Assembly: GCA_019638775.1 (NCBI GenBank)
Contig: JAHBTD010000001.1
Span: 992,001 to 1,056,000, forward strand
Direction of reading: 5' to 3'
Origin: Fimbriimonadaceae bacterium
Lineage (GTDB): Bacteria > Armatimonadota > Fimbriimonadia > Fimbriimonadales > Fimbriimonadaceae
Length of the DNA: 64,000 bases
Part shown: piece by piece, positions 53,400 through 60,920 of the stretch
Layout: each line of letters opens with the position of its first letter
Position numbering within the stretch: position 1 is the first letter of the stretch
Program-made: the position numbers and the translations under genes
Notes under the pieces: generated by a model
The model's input: the letters and a program-made list of their open reading frames with translations, nothing else
Database searches by the model: none
Told to the model about the DNA's origin: nothing

Positions 53400-54386
53400 C
53401 TACCACCGAATAATATTCGCGCCCCAGACCAAGCCAGCCCCAAAACCAACGGTCATCACAACCATTCCCGACTTGAGCCGACCCTCTTGATGCGCCTCGT
53501 AAAGCCCGAGCGGGATCGAGCCACCGCTGGTGTTTCCGTATTTGTGCACGTTCACAAAAACCTTCTCATCAGGGAGATTCAACCGGCTCGCCGCCGAGTC
53601 GATAATCCGAAGGTTCGCTTGGTGGGGAACAAAAAGATCGATATCTCCCGGTTCCAGGCCAGCCTCGTGCAAGGCTCGGCAACAGGCGTCGCCCATGGCG
53701 TGGACCGCAAAGCGATAAACCTCTGCTCCCGCCATGTAGATGGCCTCACGGGCCTGTTTGCTGTAATCTTTGCCGACCGGATATAGCGATCCACCTGCTT
53801 CATAGGTGATCGATTTCGCTCCAGATCCATCGGAGAGAAGCACAGTTTTGATCACTCCGTGGTCTGTGTTCGCCTGACCTTCGAGAACCACGGCTCCACC
53901 ACCGTCTCCAAACAGGACACAGGTCGAGCGGTCTGTCCAGTCCACGTACTTACTTAGAACATCCACGCCAACGACAAGAGCGCGCTTGACGGAGCCACTC
54001 TCGATCATCCCGGTGACAGTCGCAAGCGAATAGATAAAACCAGCACAAGCCGCACCGATGTCGTACGCGCCTGCGTTCTTTGCTCCGATGTTCTCCTGAA
54101 TGAGACAAGAAGTGGAGGGAAAGATCATGTCGCCGGTGACCGTTCCGCAGGCGATCAGGTCGATGTCCATCGGGTCGATACCCGCCATCTCCAAGGCTTC
54201 AAGAGCTGCCGTCGTGCCAAGCGTCGAGGAGGTCTCGTGAGGTTCGCTGATGCGCCGCTCTTTGATTCCGGTGCGCTGCACGATCCATTCGTCGGAGGTA
54301 TCCACGATCTTCTCGAGATCGTGATTGGTCATGACCTTGGGGGGCACCGCATGCCCCACACCACGGATTACCGCACGAATAGACAT
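53400..54386 (-). CDS. fabH: 3-Oxoacyl-[ACP] synthase III
   Basis: The 328-residue enzyme starts fatty-acid synthesis by joining acetyl-CoA to malonyl-ACP. The active-site cysteine is in IGAACAGFIYS, the histidine in VPHQANLRI and the asparagine in YGNTSGGSIPLG. The start follows GGAGAG. It is eleven bases after plsX in one operon with a DUF177 gene. Confidence 0.97.
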   Translation of the reverse strand: MSIRAVIRGVGHAVPPKVMTNHDLEKIVDTSDEWIVQRTGIKERRISEPHETSSTLGTTAALEALEMAGIDPMDIDLIACGTVTGDMIFPSTSCLIQENIGAKNAGAYDIGAACAGFIYSLATVTGMIESGSVKRALVVGVDVLSKYVDWTDRSTCVLFGDGGGAVVLEGQANTDHGVIKTVLLSDGSGAKSITYEAGGSLYPVGKDYSKQAREAIYMAGAEVYRFAVHAMGDACCRALHEAGLEPGDIDLFVPHQANLRIIDSAASRLNLPDEKVFVNVHKYGNTSGGSIPLGLYEAHQEGRLKSGMVVMTVGFGAGLVWGANIIRW

Positions 54387-54397
54387 CTGCTTCTCTC

Positions 54398-55396
54398 CTA
54401 GTCCTTCTTCACGCTTGCGCGCATCGTTTCGACAAGTTCATTGTCCACCGCTTTTTGAGCGAGCAACAGGGCATTCTTTATGGCTTTAGCGCTGCTCCGT
54501 CCGTGGCAGATGATGCAAACGCCGTTCAGACCGAGCAATGGAGAACCGCCTACTTCGGCGTAGTCGGTCTTCGCCCTGAGCTTTTTCACGATACCCTTGA
54601 GGGGCAGATAAGGAAGTCGTCCAAGAGGACTGTTGGGCAAAGCGTCCTTCATCATCGCTTCGATGAGCTCGCCAACACCCTCCGCCGTTTTGAGCACGAT
54701 ATTGCCGACGAAAGCGTCACAAACCACCACATCGCACTCGGACTTGAACATGTCCTTACCCTCGATGTTTCCCGCGAACCACTCGTGCTTTCGCAGCAAA
54801 TTGTAGGCCTGCTTGGCAAAGGCATTCCCTTTGCCCTCCTCTTCGCCGATGTTCAGAAGGTGGACTTTTGGGTCCGGTCGGCCCATGATCGTTTGGGCAT
54901 AGGCTCGGCCCATGAGGGCAAATTCGACGAGGTGCTCAGGATCGACATCTGGGCTTGCCCCAGCATCGAGCAGGAGAAACCCTCCCTTCCGGCAGGGCAT
55001 CGTGCTGGCGATGGCAGGACGGTGAAAGCCATGCATCTGACGCCAAGAGAGCAGACAAGATGCCGTTGCCGCGCCCGTATTTCCCGCAGAAACAAAGGCC
55101 GACGCTTGCCCTTCCTTCACCAAGTTTGCCCCGACCGCCATCGAAGAGTCTTTCTTCTTGCGCAAGGCCTCCGTGGGTTTTTCGTGCATCTCGACGACTT
55201 CCGATGCCGGATGAATCGAGATATTTGGCGGACAGGGGGTTGGGAGAAACTTCTCAATCTGGTCGGGAATCCCAACAAGCAGGATCGGATGCCGCATCAA
55301 GGGAGCGGCTTGGATCGCCCCGAGCACAATCTGCTCTGGGGCATGGTCCCCACCCATCGCATCAAGGGCGATGTATCTCGGACCACTTGCACTCAC
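54398..55396 (-). CDS. plsX: Phosphate acyltransferase PlsX
   Basis: The 332-residue enzyme makes acyl phosphate from acyl-ACP for phospholipid synthesis. It has IALDAMGGDHAPEQIV at the start and the family region VSAGNTGAATAS. The C-terminal part has GLNGVCIICHGRSSAKA. The GTG start overlaps the DUF177 stop by four bases (GTGA), so they are translationally coupled. Confidence 0.97.
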   Translation of the reverse strand: MSASGPRYIALDAMGGDHAPEQIVLGAIQAAPLMRHPILLVGIPDQIEKFLPTPCPPNISIHPASEVVEMHEKPTEALRKKKDSSMAVGANLVKEGQASAFVSAGNTGAATASCLLSWRQMHGFHRPAIASTMPCRKGGFLLLDAGASPDVDPEHLVEFALMGRAYAQTIMGRPDPKVHLLNIGEEEGKGNAFAKQAYNLLRKHEWFAGNIEGKDMFKSECDVVVCDAFVGNIVLKTAEGVGELIEAMMKDALPNSPLGRLPYLPLKGIVKKLRAKTDYAEVGGSPLLGLNGVCIICHGRSSAKAIKNALLLAQKAVDNELVETMRASVKKD

Positions 55397-55941
55397 TTCG
55401 TGCTACCTTCCTCCTCGTCGCCTTTTAGCAGACTTTGCAGTTTGCTAAATTCGGGACGGCCTTCGGCGGCCGAGGGTTTCAGCCCGGAGTTGGCAGCTTG
55501 CGGACAATCACCATCCCAGCCGTACTGGCAAAGCGGCTGCATGGGTGCGGAGACGATCAGGTCTTGTCGGAGGAGAGCTTGCACGTCAAGCGAATTCTCG
55601 ACGAAGAGCTTGTAAGGCTCCTCCTCTTCGTCCACGCGGGCATAGTCGTTCATGCCATAGCTTGCGGGGACGCCAACAACTGGGAACTGCTCATCCACTT
55701 CAAACTCTACGGGGACTTCTATCGGTCCGCTGCAGCGCGCGCAGTCGGCGATGATCTTAGCCGTGAATGTGCCGGTGAGCAACAGGATGTTTCCGGTGCT
55801 CACAGCCTCAAGAAACCCTTGCATGGGTTCCATGAGCTCGATCTCCGGATCGTTTTCTAAATTGGTTGAGATTTCGATCGAGAGTTTCTTGCCAGGATGC
55901 TGGAGAACCTCGTTCAGATCGAGCAGGTGCTCGCGTTTCAT
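55393..55941 (-). CDS. DUF177 (YceD) family protein
   Basis: The 182-residue protein fits the DUF177/YceD family. There is an acidic N-terminal beta-rich part and the zinc-like cysteine pair in CARCSGPIEVPVEFEVDEQF, here written as CARCSGPIEVP and EFEVDEQF. The C-terminal part has DLIVSAPMQPLCQ. In many bacteria it precedes rpmF (ribosomal protein L32), and the family is tied to 23S rRNA processing. Here rpmF is absent and plsX follows directly. The true start is ATG 55941 (MKREHLL). The longer upstream frame overlaps the divergent gene region. Confidence 0.86.
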   Translation of the reverse strand: MKREHLLDLNEVLQHPGKKLSIEISTNLENDPEIELMEPMQGFLEAVSTGNILLLTGTFTAKIIADCARCSGPIEVPVEFEVDEQFPVVGVPASYGMNDYARVDEEEEPYKLFVENSLDVQALLRQDLIVSAPMQPLCQYGWDGDCPQAANSGLKPSAAEGRPEFSKLQSLLKGDEEEGSTK

Positions 55942-56036
55942 TGGCGTGCGGGCGAGTGTACCTGTTGGAATTCTTGCGTAAATGCTGATAGACCCGTAAC
56001 CCAAAGGGCGGAATAACCCGATAGGTAGTGGTGTCC

Positions 56037-56918
56037 ATGAGTGGTTCACGCCTTGATAGCGATCATGAACGCGTTCAAGCCGTCTGGCTGACCGCAAAGA
56101 AGCTGACTCAACACCCGATGATCGAAGGATTAATCGGGCGCACGGTGATGTTTGCTCAAGTTGAGCCCCAACGCGCATCCATCATGGAGCGGCTCATCGC
56201 CCCCGACAATCCCATCCACCCAAGCCTGAAGGCCGCGCTCGACGTTTTCGTGCCCGGTGAAGAATCTATCAACGCAAAGTCAGAACAGCTTGGCGACGTC
56301 AAGGCTACCGCCATCGCACTTGCGGTTTGTTATCACCAAGTCATCCGGGTTCTATCACCGATAGCAGGGCTCGATTCATCTGCCGTCTTCAAGCAAGCTG
56401 TCGCGGTCGCAACTGCTTCCGAGATCTTTGCCGAACGGTCCTGCCGGTTTCCGCCCATCGAAGCTTTTGGCGCGGGTCTGTTTCATCATCTTGGCGTTAT
56501 TCTCATGGGAGTTACCCACAATCAGAGCTATCGAGGATTGCTTTCTGCTGTGAAGGAGTCTCACGGAAATCTGGCCGATGCAGAGAAAAAAGCGTACGGC
56601 TATTCACACGACGAAACAGCAACCGTGATCGGTGAAGCATGTAACTTGCCCGCTCACATTCAGGATGGAATGGTTTGGCACGATGCTGAGCCTTCGGGCC
56701 AGCGGACGGTCGGGCTTTGCGTCAGCCTTGCAGTTCGTCACTGTCATTCCATGGGCTTCGACGCAGGACTGAGCGACACGATACCGGCGCTCGCACCCAC
56801 TGGATTGCGCTGCGTTGGTGTGGGCGAACACAATTCTGACCGAATTGCCGAACTTATTCGCACACAAGTTGAAAGCTTTACACAAGTCTCCTCAGCGATC
56901 TCAAATCAGGCCGCGTAG
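56037..56918 (+). CDS. HDOD-like signalling domain protein
   Basis: A 293-residue protein that resembles HDOD domains. It has an all-helical N-terminal domain (about 10-210) with AFGAGLFHHLGVILMGV and YGYSHDETATVIGEACNLP. The C-terminal part (about 215-293) is of unknown fold. HDOD proteins are linked to signalling and stress regulation in bacteria, often with other output domains, but this one has none that I recognise. The ATG at 56037 is chosen; a GTG at 56028 is also in frame. The DUF177 gene is divergent, 95 bp away. Confidence 0.72.
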   Translation: MSGSRLDSDHERVQAVWLTAKKLTQHPMIEGLIGRTVMFAQVEPQRASIMERLIAPDNPIHPSLKAALDVFVPGEESINAKSEQLGDVKATAIALAVCYHQVIRVLSPIAGLDSSAVFKQAVAVATASEIFAERSCRFPPIEAFGAGLFHHLGVILMGVTHNQSYRGLLSAVKESHGNLADAEKKAYGYSHDETATVIGEACNLPAHIQDGMVWHDAEPSGQRTVGLCVSLAVRHCHSMGFDAGLSDTIPALAPTGLRCVGVGEHNSDRIAELIRTQVESFTQVSSAISNQAA

Positions 56919-57086
56919 GTTCAAATCTGAACAGAATCGTGCTCAGATATAGCATTTTCCACCTCGGATCGTCTAAAGTGCCAACGTTTGCGGTTTTATA
57001 AACCGTCAGAACAATGAACTCAATCTTGCTATACTGTAGCCACGCATCTGACCGGGCTCAGGTATTGCGCTAGAGGTGAATGGAAT

Positions 57087-58397
57087 TTGAGGAAGTTAGC
57101 GTTCCTATGCGTAGTTGCGTCGTTAGCTATCGCCGGTTGCGGCGGTGGAGGCGGCGGTAACGGCGGTGGTGGAGGAGGCGGTGGCCTTCCACCAACAATG
57201 GCGGTTAACACCACGTTGCTGAGTGTGCCAGGCCGTGCCGACGTTACCTATAACACAGGCCAAGGCCGAGCTCCGGGATCAATTACCGGCGTTTTTCGGC
57301 ACTTGTTAGTCTCCGACAATACATACAACGACATCCGAGACATCGTCGAGACACAGTTAAACCCCGCTCTCCAGATTCAGCTAGACGGATATTCGTCTCA
57401 GCAGATCGGGCTTAACGTTCCGATGACAGGCTTTTCGGTCTTGTTGAATGGTCGAAACTTTGAGACGTTCAGTCTTGAGATTGATCGACTCCGAATTGAG
57501 AATCCTAACGGCACCTACCGCGAAAAGACTGGCCCTGCAGGTCAGCCCGTGGTGTTTGAGCAGTATCCGATGTTCCTTCGCGCCTTCCCAGGCCGACGAA
57601 CTGGCATCACGATCCAGCTTGACGACGCGATTCTCAACGTTGATAATTTTGACAACATCGTTTATGACGATCAGTTGTTCCAAGACCTGAACAACGACCT
57701 CAACGAGGGGATTATTCTCGGTTCGTTCAGCGACTATTTTGGGTTTGACATCAGCAATGTCACCAACAAGCCCGAAATGAGCGACACCTCGGCAGCAACA
57801 CGCGTGTACTTCAGCGGTGACTTCATTGCCCTGAGCGGCAACATCGTTGCCGGTACGAACCCATTTGAAGTTCTCGTACCGTTGAATCCTCCGCTTGAGG
57901 GCCTTGTCTCGCCCCCGAACGTTACGCTAAACACAGACGGCACCTACGCTCTCCGCCAGATCGACCCGCGTGATCTGACCAACACTCAGCGCATCGTATC
58001 GAAGCAGGGCACCTGGCGTGAGTGGCACGATCCCAACAACTTGGGCAAGTCGGCTATCTTGAACCCGGCGCCGGTGATCATGCTGATGCTCCCGCAGCAT
58101 CGAGATGGTGATAAGCAAGAGGTCATGTTCTTCGTTCGCAACTTGGCTGGTCAGATCGTTGATTTCTACTTCGGTGAGGTCAACTACGCAACCAACAAGA
58201 TCAACGTATGGCCGATTGAGAACGTTGACGACGGTGCTCCCGACAACGAGGTTGAACTGAACGTTACTTCCAAGAACTTCCGTGCAGGCGGTTCGGGCAG
58301 CAGCTCGGACATCCGAAGCGGATCGTGGGCGCTCAACGCAGGAACGCTGCCCGCGGCCTTTGGTACAAGCGGCACGTTCTTGGTCGTTCGTCCGTAA
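57087..58397 (+). CDS. Lipoprotein with Gly-rich linker, upstream of dop
   Basis: A 436-residue product with a TTG start. The signal peptide ends in LAIAGC, so the mature lipoprotein begins at Cys18. It continues with a run of glycines (GCGGGGGGNGGGGGGGG) and a large beta-rich domain. The domain has repeated Asn/Asp-rich motifs and a C-terminal Gly/Ser stretch (FRAGGSGSSSDIRSGS). Family not recognised. The stop codon overlaps the dop start by one base (TAATG), so the two genes may be co-translated. A TATACT box at 57029-57034 and GAGG before the TTG suggest a leadered transcript. Its role in the UBact region is unknown. Confidence 0.75.
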   Translation: MRKLAFLCVVASLAIAGCGGGGGGNGGGGGGGGLPPTMAVNTTLLSVPGRADVTYNTGQGRAPGSITGVFRHLLVSDNTYNDIRDIVETQLNPALQIQLDGYSSQQIGLNVPMTGFSVLLNGRNFETFSLEIDRLRIENPNGTYREKTGPAGQPVVFEQYPMFLRAFPGRRTGITIQLDDAILNVDNFDNIVYDDQLFQDLNNDLNEGIILGSFSDYFGFDISNVTNKPEMSDTSAATRVYFSGDFIALSGNIVAGTNPFEVLVPLNPPLEGLVSPPNVTLNTDGTYALRQIDPRDLTNTQRIVSKQGTWREWHDPNNLGKSAILNPAPVIMLMLPQHRDGDKQEVMFFVRNLAGQIVDFYFGEVNYATNKINVWPIENVDDGAPDNEVELNVTSKNFRAGGSGSSSDIRSGSWALNAGTLPAAFGTSGTFLVVRP

Positions 58398-59917
58398 TGG
58401 AGCGGATCCTCGCCGGGATCGAGACCGAGTACGGTCTATGGATCAAAGGTAGAGGAGCCGACAGTCAGGTAGACGACGCGATGATGCTCGTCCGGAGTTA
58501 TCCGGGCGAGCATTTTGCTTCGTGGGATTACCGTTTTGAGTCTCCGCGCGCCGACCTTCGAGGGTTTACGGTAGGGCAACTTGCGTATGACCCCGAAGAC
58601 GCCAAGTTCGATACCGGCAAGAGCCGTGGGTCCGATCACGAAGTCCGATCCGACCGGATTCTGCCCAACGGAGCGCGCTTCTATAACGATCACGGGCACC
58701 CCGAATACGCTACTCCCGAGTGCTTTGAATCCTTTGAGACAGCGCTTCACGATTACGCTGGGCAATATACCGTCCTTCGCGCCGCCAAGGTTTTTGAACG
58801 GGAGGTTGGGCGGGAGGTCAAGGTGTATAAGAATAACACCGATTTTCATGGCGCATCGTACGGCACCCATGAAAGCTTCCTCGTGCCGCGGTCTCTTGGC
58901 TTTGAGAAGATTTACCAATCTGTGCTGCCGATGCTTGTGGTGAGGCAGATTCTGACCGGCGCAGGAAAGGTCGGCAGCGAACATGGCGATTGGGTTCCCT
59001 ATCAAATCAGCCAGCGGGCTGACTTCTTCGTGGAGCCTTTTAACACTGAGACGCTCTACCGAAGGCCGATCTTTAACACACGCGACGAACCCCACGCCGA
59101 TCCCGACAAGTGGATACGCCTACATGTGATTAGTGGGGATGCGAACATGTCTCCAGATTGTTCAAGCATGAAGCTTGGGCTGGTGAAACTGGCTTTACAG
59201 CTTGCGATAGTGGGTGAAGCGCCAATATGGAAGTTTAAGAACCCGGTGGATGCGTTCAAAAGGATTAGTCGGGATATGACTTTTGAATTCAAAATTGAGC
59301 TGGATTCAGGGTCATGGACGACGGCTTACGAAGTTTTCGAGTCTTACTTTTCGGCTGCCGAGGCTGTCTTTGACTTGCCTTCTCTCCCTGATCAACGCCA
59401 CCCAAGCTCTATTCCCGAAACGCCAGAGACCGAGATATACCGAGACATCACGATGGCGCGGCAGCAGCTATCCAAACTCAGGAGTGATTTCAGCGCTTTT
59501 GCGAAGGAAGTGGATTGGGCGGCAAAAAAAGTCATGCTTGAGCAGATTGTCGAATCCGAAGGGCTCACTTGGCGGGATCATAGCCTTCAGGCTTACGACC
59601 TTGAGTATCACAACGTCGACCCGGACGAAGGGCTTTACTTTGCGTTGCGTGAGATGGGCCAAGTCGACGATCTTGGAGATGCTGAAGACTGCTTGGAGGA
59701 CTTCTTTGTCGGGCGTCTTGACACTAGCCGAGCGGTTCCACGGGGCATCGCCGTCAAAGAGCACAAAGCTCATCTGAAGACGGCATCGTGGAGGTCGCTT
59801 GTCTTTGAGGTTGATGGCAAGGCTATCGAAATCGAGCTCGACCCAACAAGAACCTACCGCCGGGAACGACTTCAAGGCTTAGACGTAGTAAGCTTTATTC
59901 AAGCTCTGAGAGGATAG
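58397..59917 (+). CDS. dop: Dop homologue (deamidase/deconjugase of the Pup/UBact modifier)
   Basis: This is a 506-residue protein of the Pup ligase/Dop family, a carboxylate-amine ligase fold. The N-terminal IETEYG (Glu9, Glu11) and the DHGHPEYATPE motif (Asp98) hold the catalytic acids. The stretch WDYRFESPRADLRGF (43-57) is the Dop-type loop, lacking in the ligase PafA, so this is the Dop member. KNNTDFHGASYGTHESF and NTRDEPHADPDKW are further conserved blocks. Dop converts the C-terminal Gln of the modifier to Glu and removes the modifier from targets. No ligase gene is in the window. The UBact gene starts five bases after the stop. Confidence 0.92.
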   Translation: MERILAGIETEYGLWIKGRGADSQVDDAMMLVRSYPGEHFASWDYRFESPRADLRGFTVGQLAYDPEDAKFDTGKSRGSDHEVRSDRILPNGARFYNDHGHPEYATPECFESFETALHDYAGQYTVLRAAKVFEREVGREVKVYKNNTDFHGASYGTHESFLVPRSLGFEKIYQSVLPMLVVRQILTGAGKVGSEHGDWVPYQISQRADFFVEPFNTETLYRRPIFNTRDEPHADPDKWIRLHVISGDANMSPDCSSMKLGLVKLALQLAIVGEAPIWKFKNPVDAFKRISRDMTFEFKIELDSGSWTTAYEVFESYFSAAEAVFDLPSLPDQRHPSSIPETPETEIYRDITMARQQLSKLRSDFSAFAKEVDWAAKKVMLEQIVESEGLTWRDHSLQAYDLEYHNVDPDEGLYFALREMGQVDDLGDAEDCLEDFFVGRLDTSRAVPRGIAVKEHKAHLKTASWRSLVFEVDGKAIEIELDPTRTYRRERLQGLDVVSFIQALRG

Positions 59918-59922
59918 AAACG

Positions 59923-60111
59923 ATGTTTACCAAAGCCGACGACCGCCTTAGAAGGCCCGCCACCCCCGAACCCGAGCGCAAGCTTGGCGACGATGGAGGC
60001 CCCGGCAAACCGGACATACGCAAGCCGGGAGGCGACAATGAGCTTCTCAAGCGCCTCCGCAAGGTTGACCCCGATCAGGCCAAAAAATATAGACAGCGGT
60101 CCGGACAATGA
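59923..60111 (+). CDS. ubact: UBact/Pup-like ubiquitin-like modifier
   Basis: A 62-residue, charged and disordered-looking protein with Pro/Gly at the N-terminal half (RPATPEPERKLGDDGGPGKP). A helical stretch (ELLKRLRKVDPDQAKKY) follows. It ends in QRSGQ, matching the UBact signature R-(S/T)-G-(E/Q) instead of the GGQ/GGE of actinobacterial Pup. The final Gln means that Dop must first deamidate it to Glu before a ligase can join it to a lysine of a target. It lies five bases after dop and overlaps prcB by four bases, a gene order typical of the Pup system. Confidence 0.88.
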   Translation: MFTKADDRLRRPATPEPERKLGDDGGPGKPDIRKPGGDNELLKRLRKVDPDQAKKYRQRSGQ

Positions 60112-60854
60112 TTCAAGCCGAACACAAGACTTTCGCCGAACTCGTTGGGTTCAGCACTTCACGAATGCCCGCCAATGCTGGAGAGACGCATGGGACAACG
60201 GTGCTGGCGTTGAGGCACAAAGACGGTGTGCTCATGCTCGCCGACCGTCGCGCCACGGCTGGCAACCTCGTGATGTTCGATCATGCCGAGAAAATCATCG
60301 CTTTAGACGACTCGACGATCCTTGCCATCAGCGGATCGTTTGCGCGGTCAGTTGAAGTAAGCCGGTTCCTCAAACACTCGTTCAAGTATTACCGCCGGAC
60401 AGTCCTAAGCGAGATGTCGCTTGATGGCAAGCTGATGGAGATATCAAGGGCTCTCGCCGGAAACCTGTCCGCAGCGATGGAAGGCGTTGGTGTGTTCTTG
60501 CCGATCGTCGCCGCCTATGACGCAAAAACCGGTGGGTTTAGTATGCATTTCTTCGATGTCGCCGGAGCAAGATTTCAGAACGCTCAATATGCCTGTGCTG
60601 GCTCTGGCTCGGAGAGGATACGCGGTGTATTCGAGTTTCTGGGTCGCACGAAGAAGCCTTGGGAAACCCGTCCGCTCGACGACGTGCTTGCCGACGGTCT
60701 GCTTATGCTCGATATCGCCGCAGACCTGGATTCCGCAACGGGTGGCTTTAGTAAAATCCTGCCGGCCGCTTTTTCTTTGACTGTCGATGGAATTCGTCCG
60801 GTTGATGAAAAACAGCTTCAAAAAGCGTCGGCAACAGTCCTGAATCGGTCCTAG
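60108..60854 (+). CDS. prcB: Proteasome beta subunit
   Basis: A 248-residue beta subunit of the 20S proteasome. It has a 29-residue propeptide ending in THG, and the mature chain starts with Thr30. Relative to that Thr1, Asp17 (Asp46, in LADRR) and Lys33 (Lys62, in AEKII) are in place. Asp/Ser near LDSATGG and the CAGSGSER loop complete the site. Thr1 is the nucleophile that cuts peptides inside the barrel. The ATG overlaps the UBact stop (ATGA). No alpha subunit gene is beside it, unlike in Mycobacterium. The next gene is an efflux channel. Confidence 0.95.
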   Translation: MIQAEHKTFAELVGFSTSRMPANAGETHGTTVLALRHKDGVLMLADRRATAGNLVMFDHAEKIIALDDSTILAISGSFARSVEVSRFLKHSFKYYRRTVLSEMSLDGKLMEISRALAGNLSAAMEGVGVFLPIVAAYDAKTGGFSMHFFDVAGARFQNAQYACAGSGSERIRGVFEFLGRTKKPWETRPLDDVLADGLLMLDIAADLDSATGGFSKILPAAFSLTVDGIRPVDEKQLQKASATVLNRS

Positions 60855-60887
60855 GTTTGGCCCACTTCATCGCCGTTGGTCATAGGT

Positions 60888-60909
60888 CAATACAATTTCA
60901 GGTGTATTG
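60888..60909 (+). promoter_or_regulatory. Inverted repeat overlapping the -10 of the efflux operon (possible operator)
   Basis: CAATACA at 60888-60894 and TGTATTG at 60903-60909 are a perfect seven-bp inverted repeat with eight bases between. The -10 box TACAAT at 60891-60896 lies inside the first arm. A repressor of a TetR- or similar type could bind here and block transcription of the TolC/HlyD genes. No regulator gene is adjacent, so the binder is unknown. Confidence 0.5.
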
Positions 60910-60920
60910 TTGAAAGCACT

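Noticed and set aside
54455-55615. Plus-strand 386-residue frame opposite plsX and DUF177
   Set aside because: Both genes on the other strand have clear family motifs. The antisense frame has an Arg/Ser/Pro-rich composition typical of a shadow.
58397-59917. PafA (ligase) as an alternative identity for the Dop homologue
   Set aside because: The WDYRFESPRADLRGF stretch corresponds to the Dop loop, which PafA lacks. The DHGHPEY form is also closer to Dop.
60108-60854. HslV as an alternative for the beta subunit
   Set aside because: There is a 29-residue propeptide, the size exceeds HslV, and the neighbours are dop and UBact, with no hslU.
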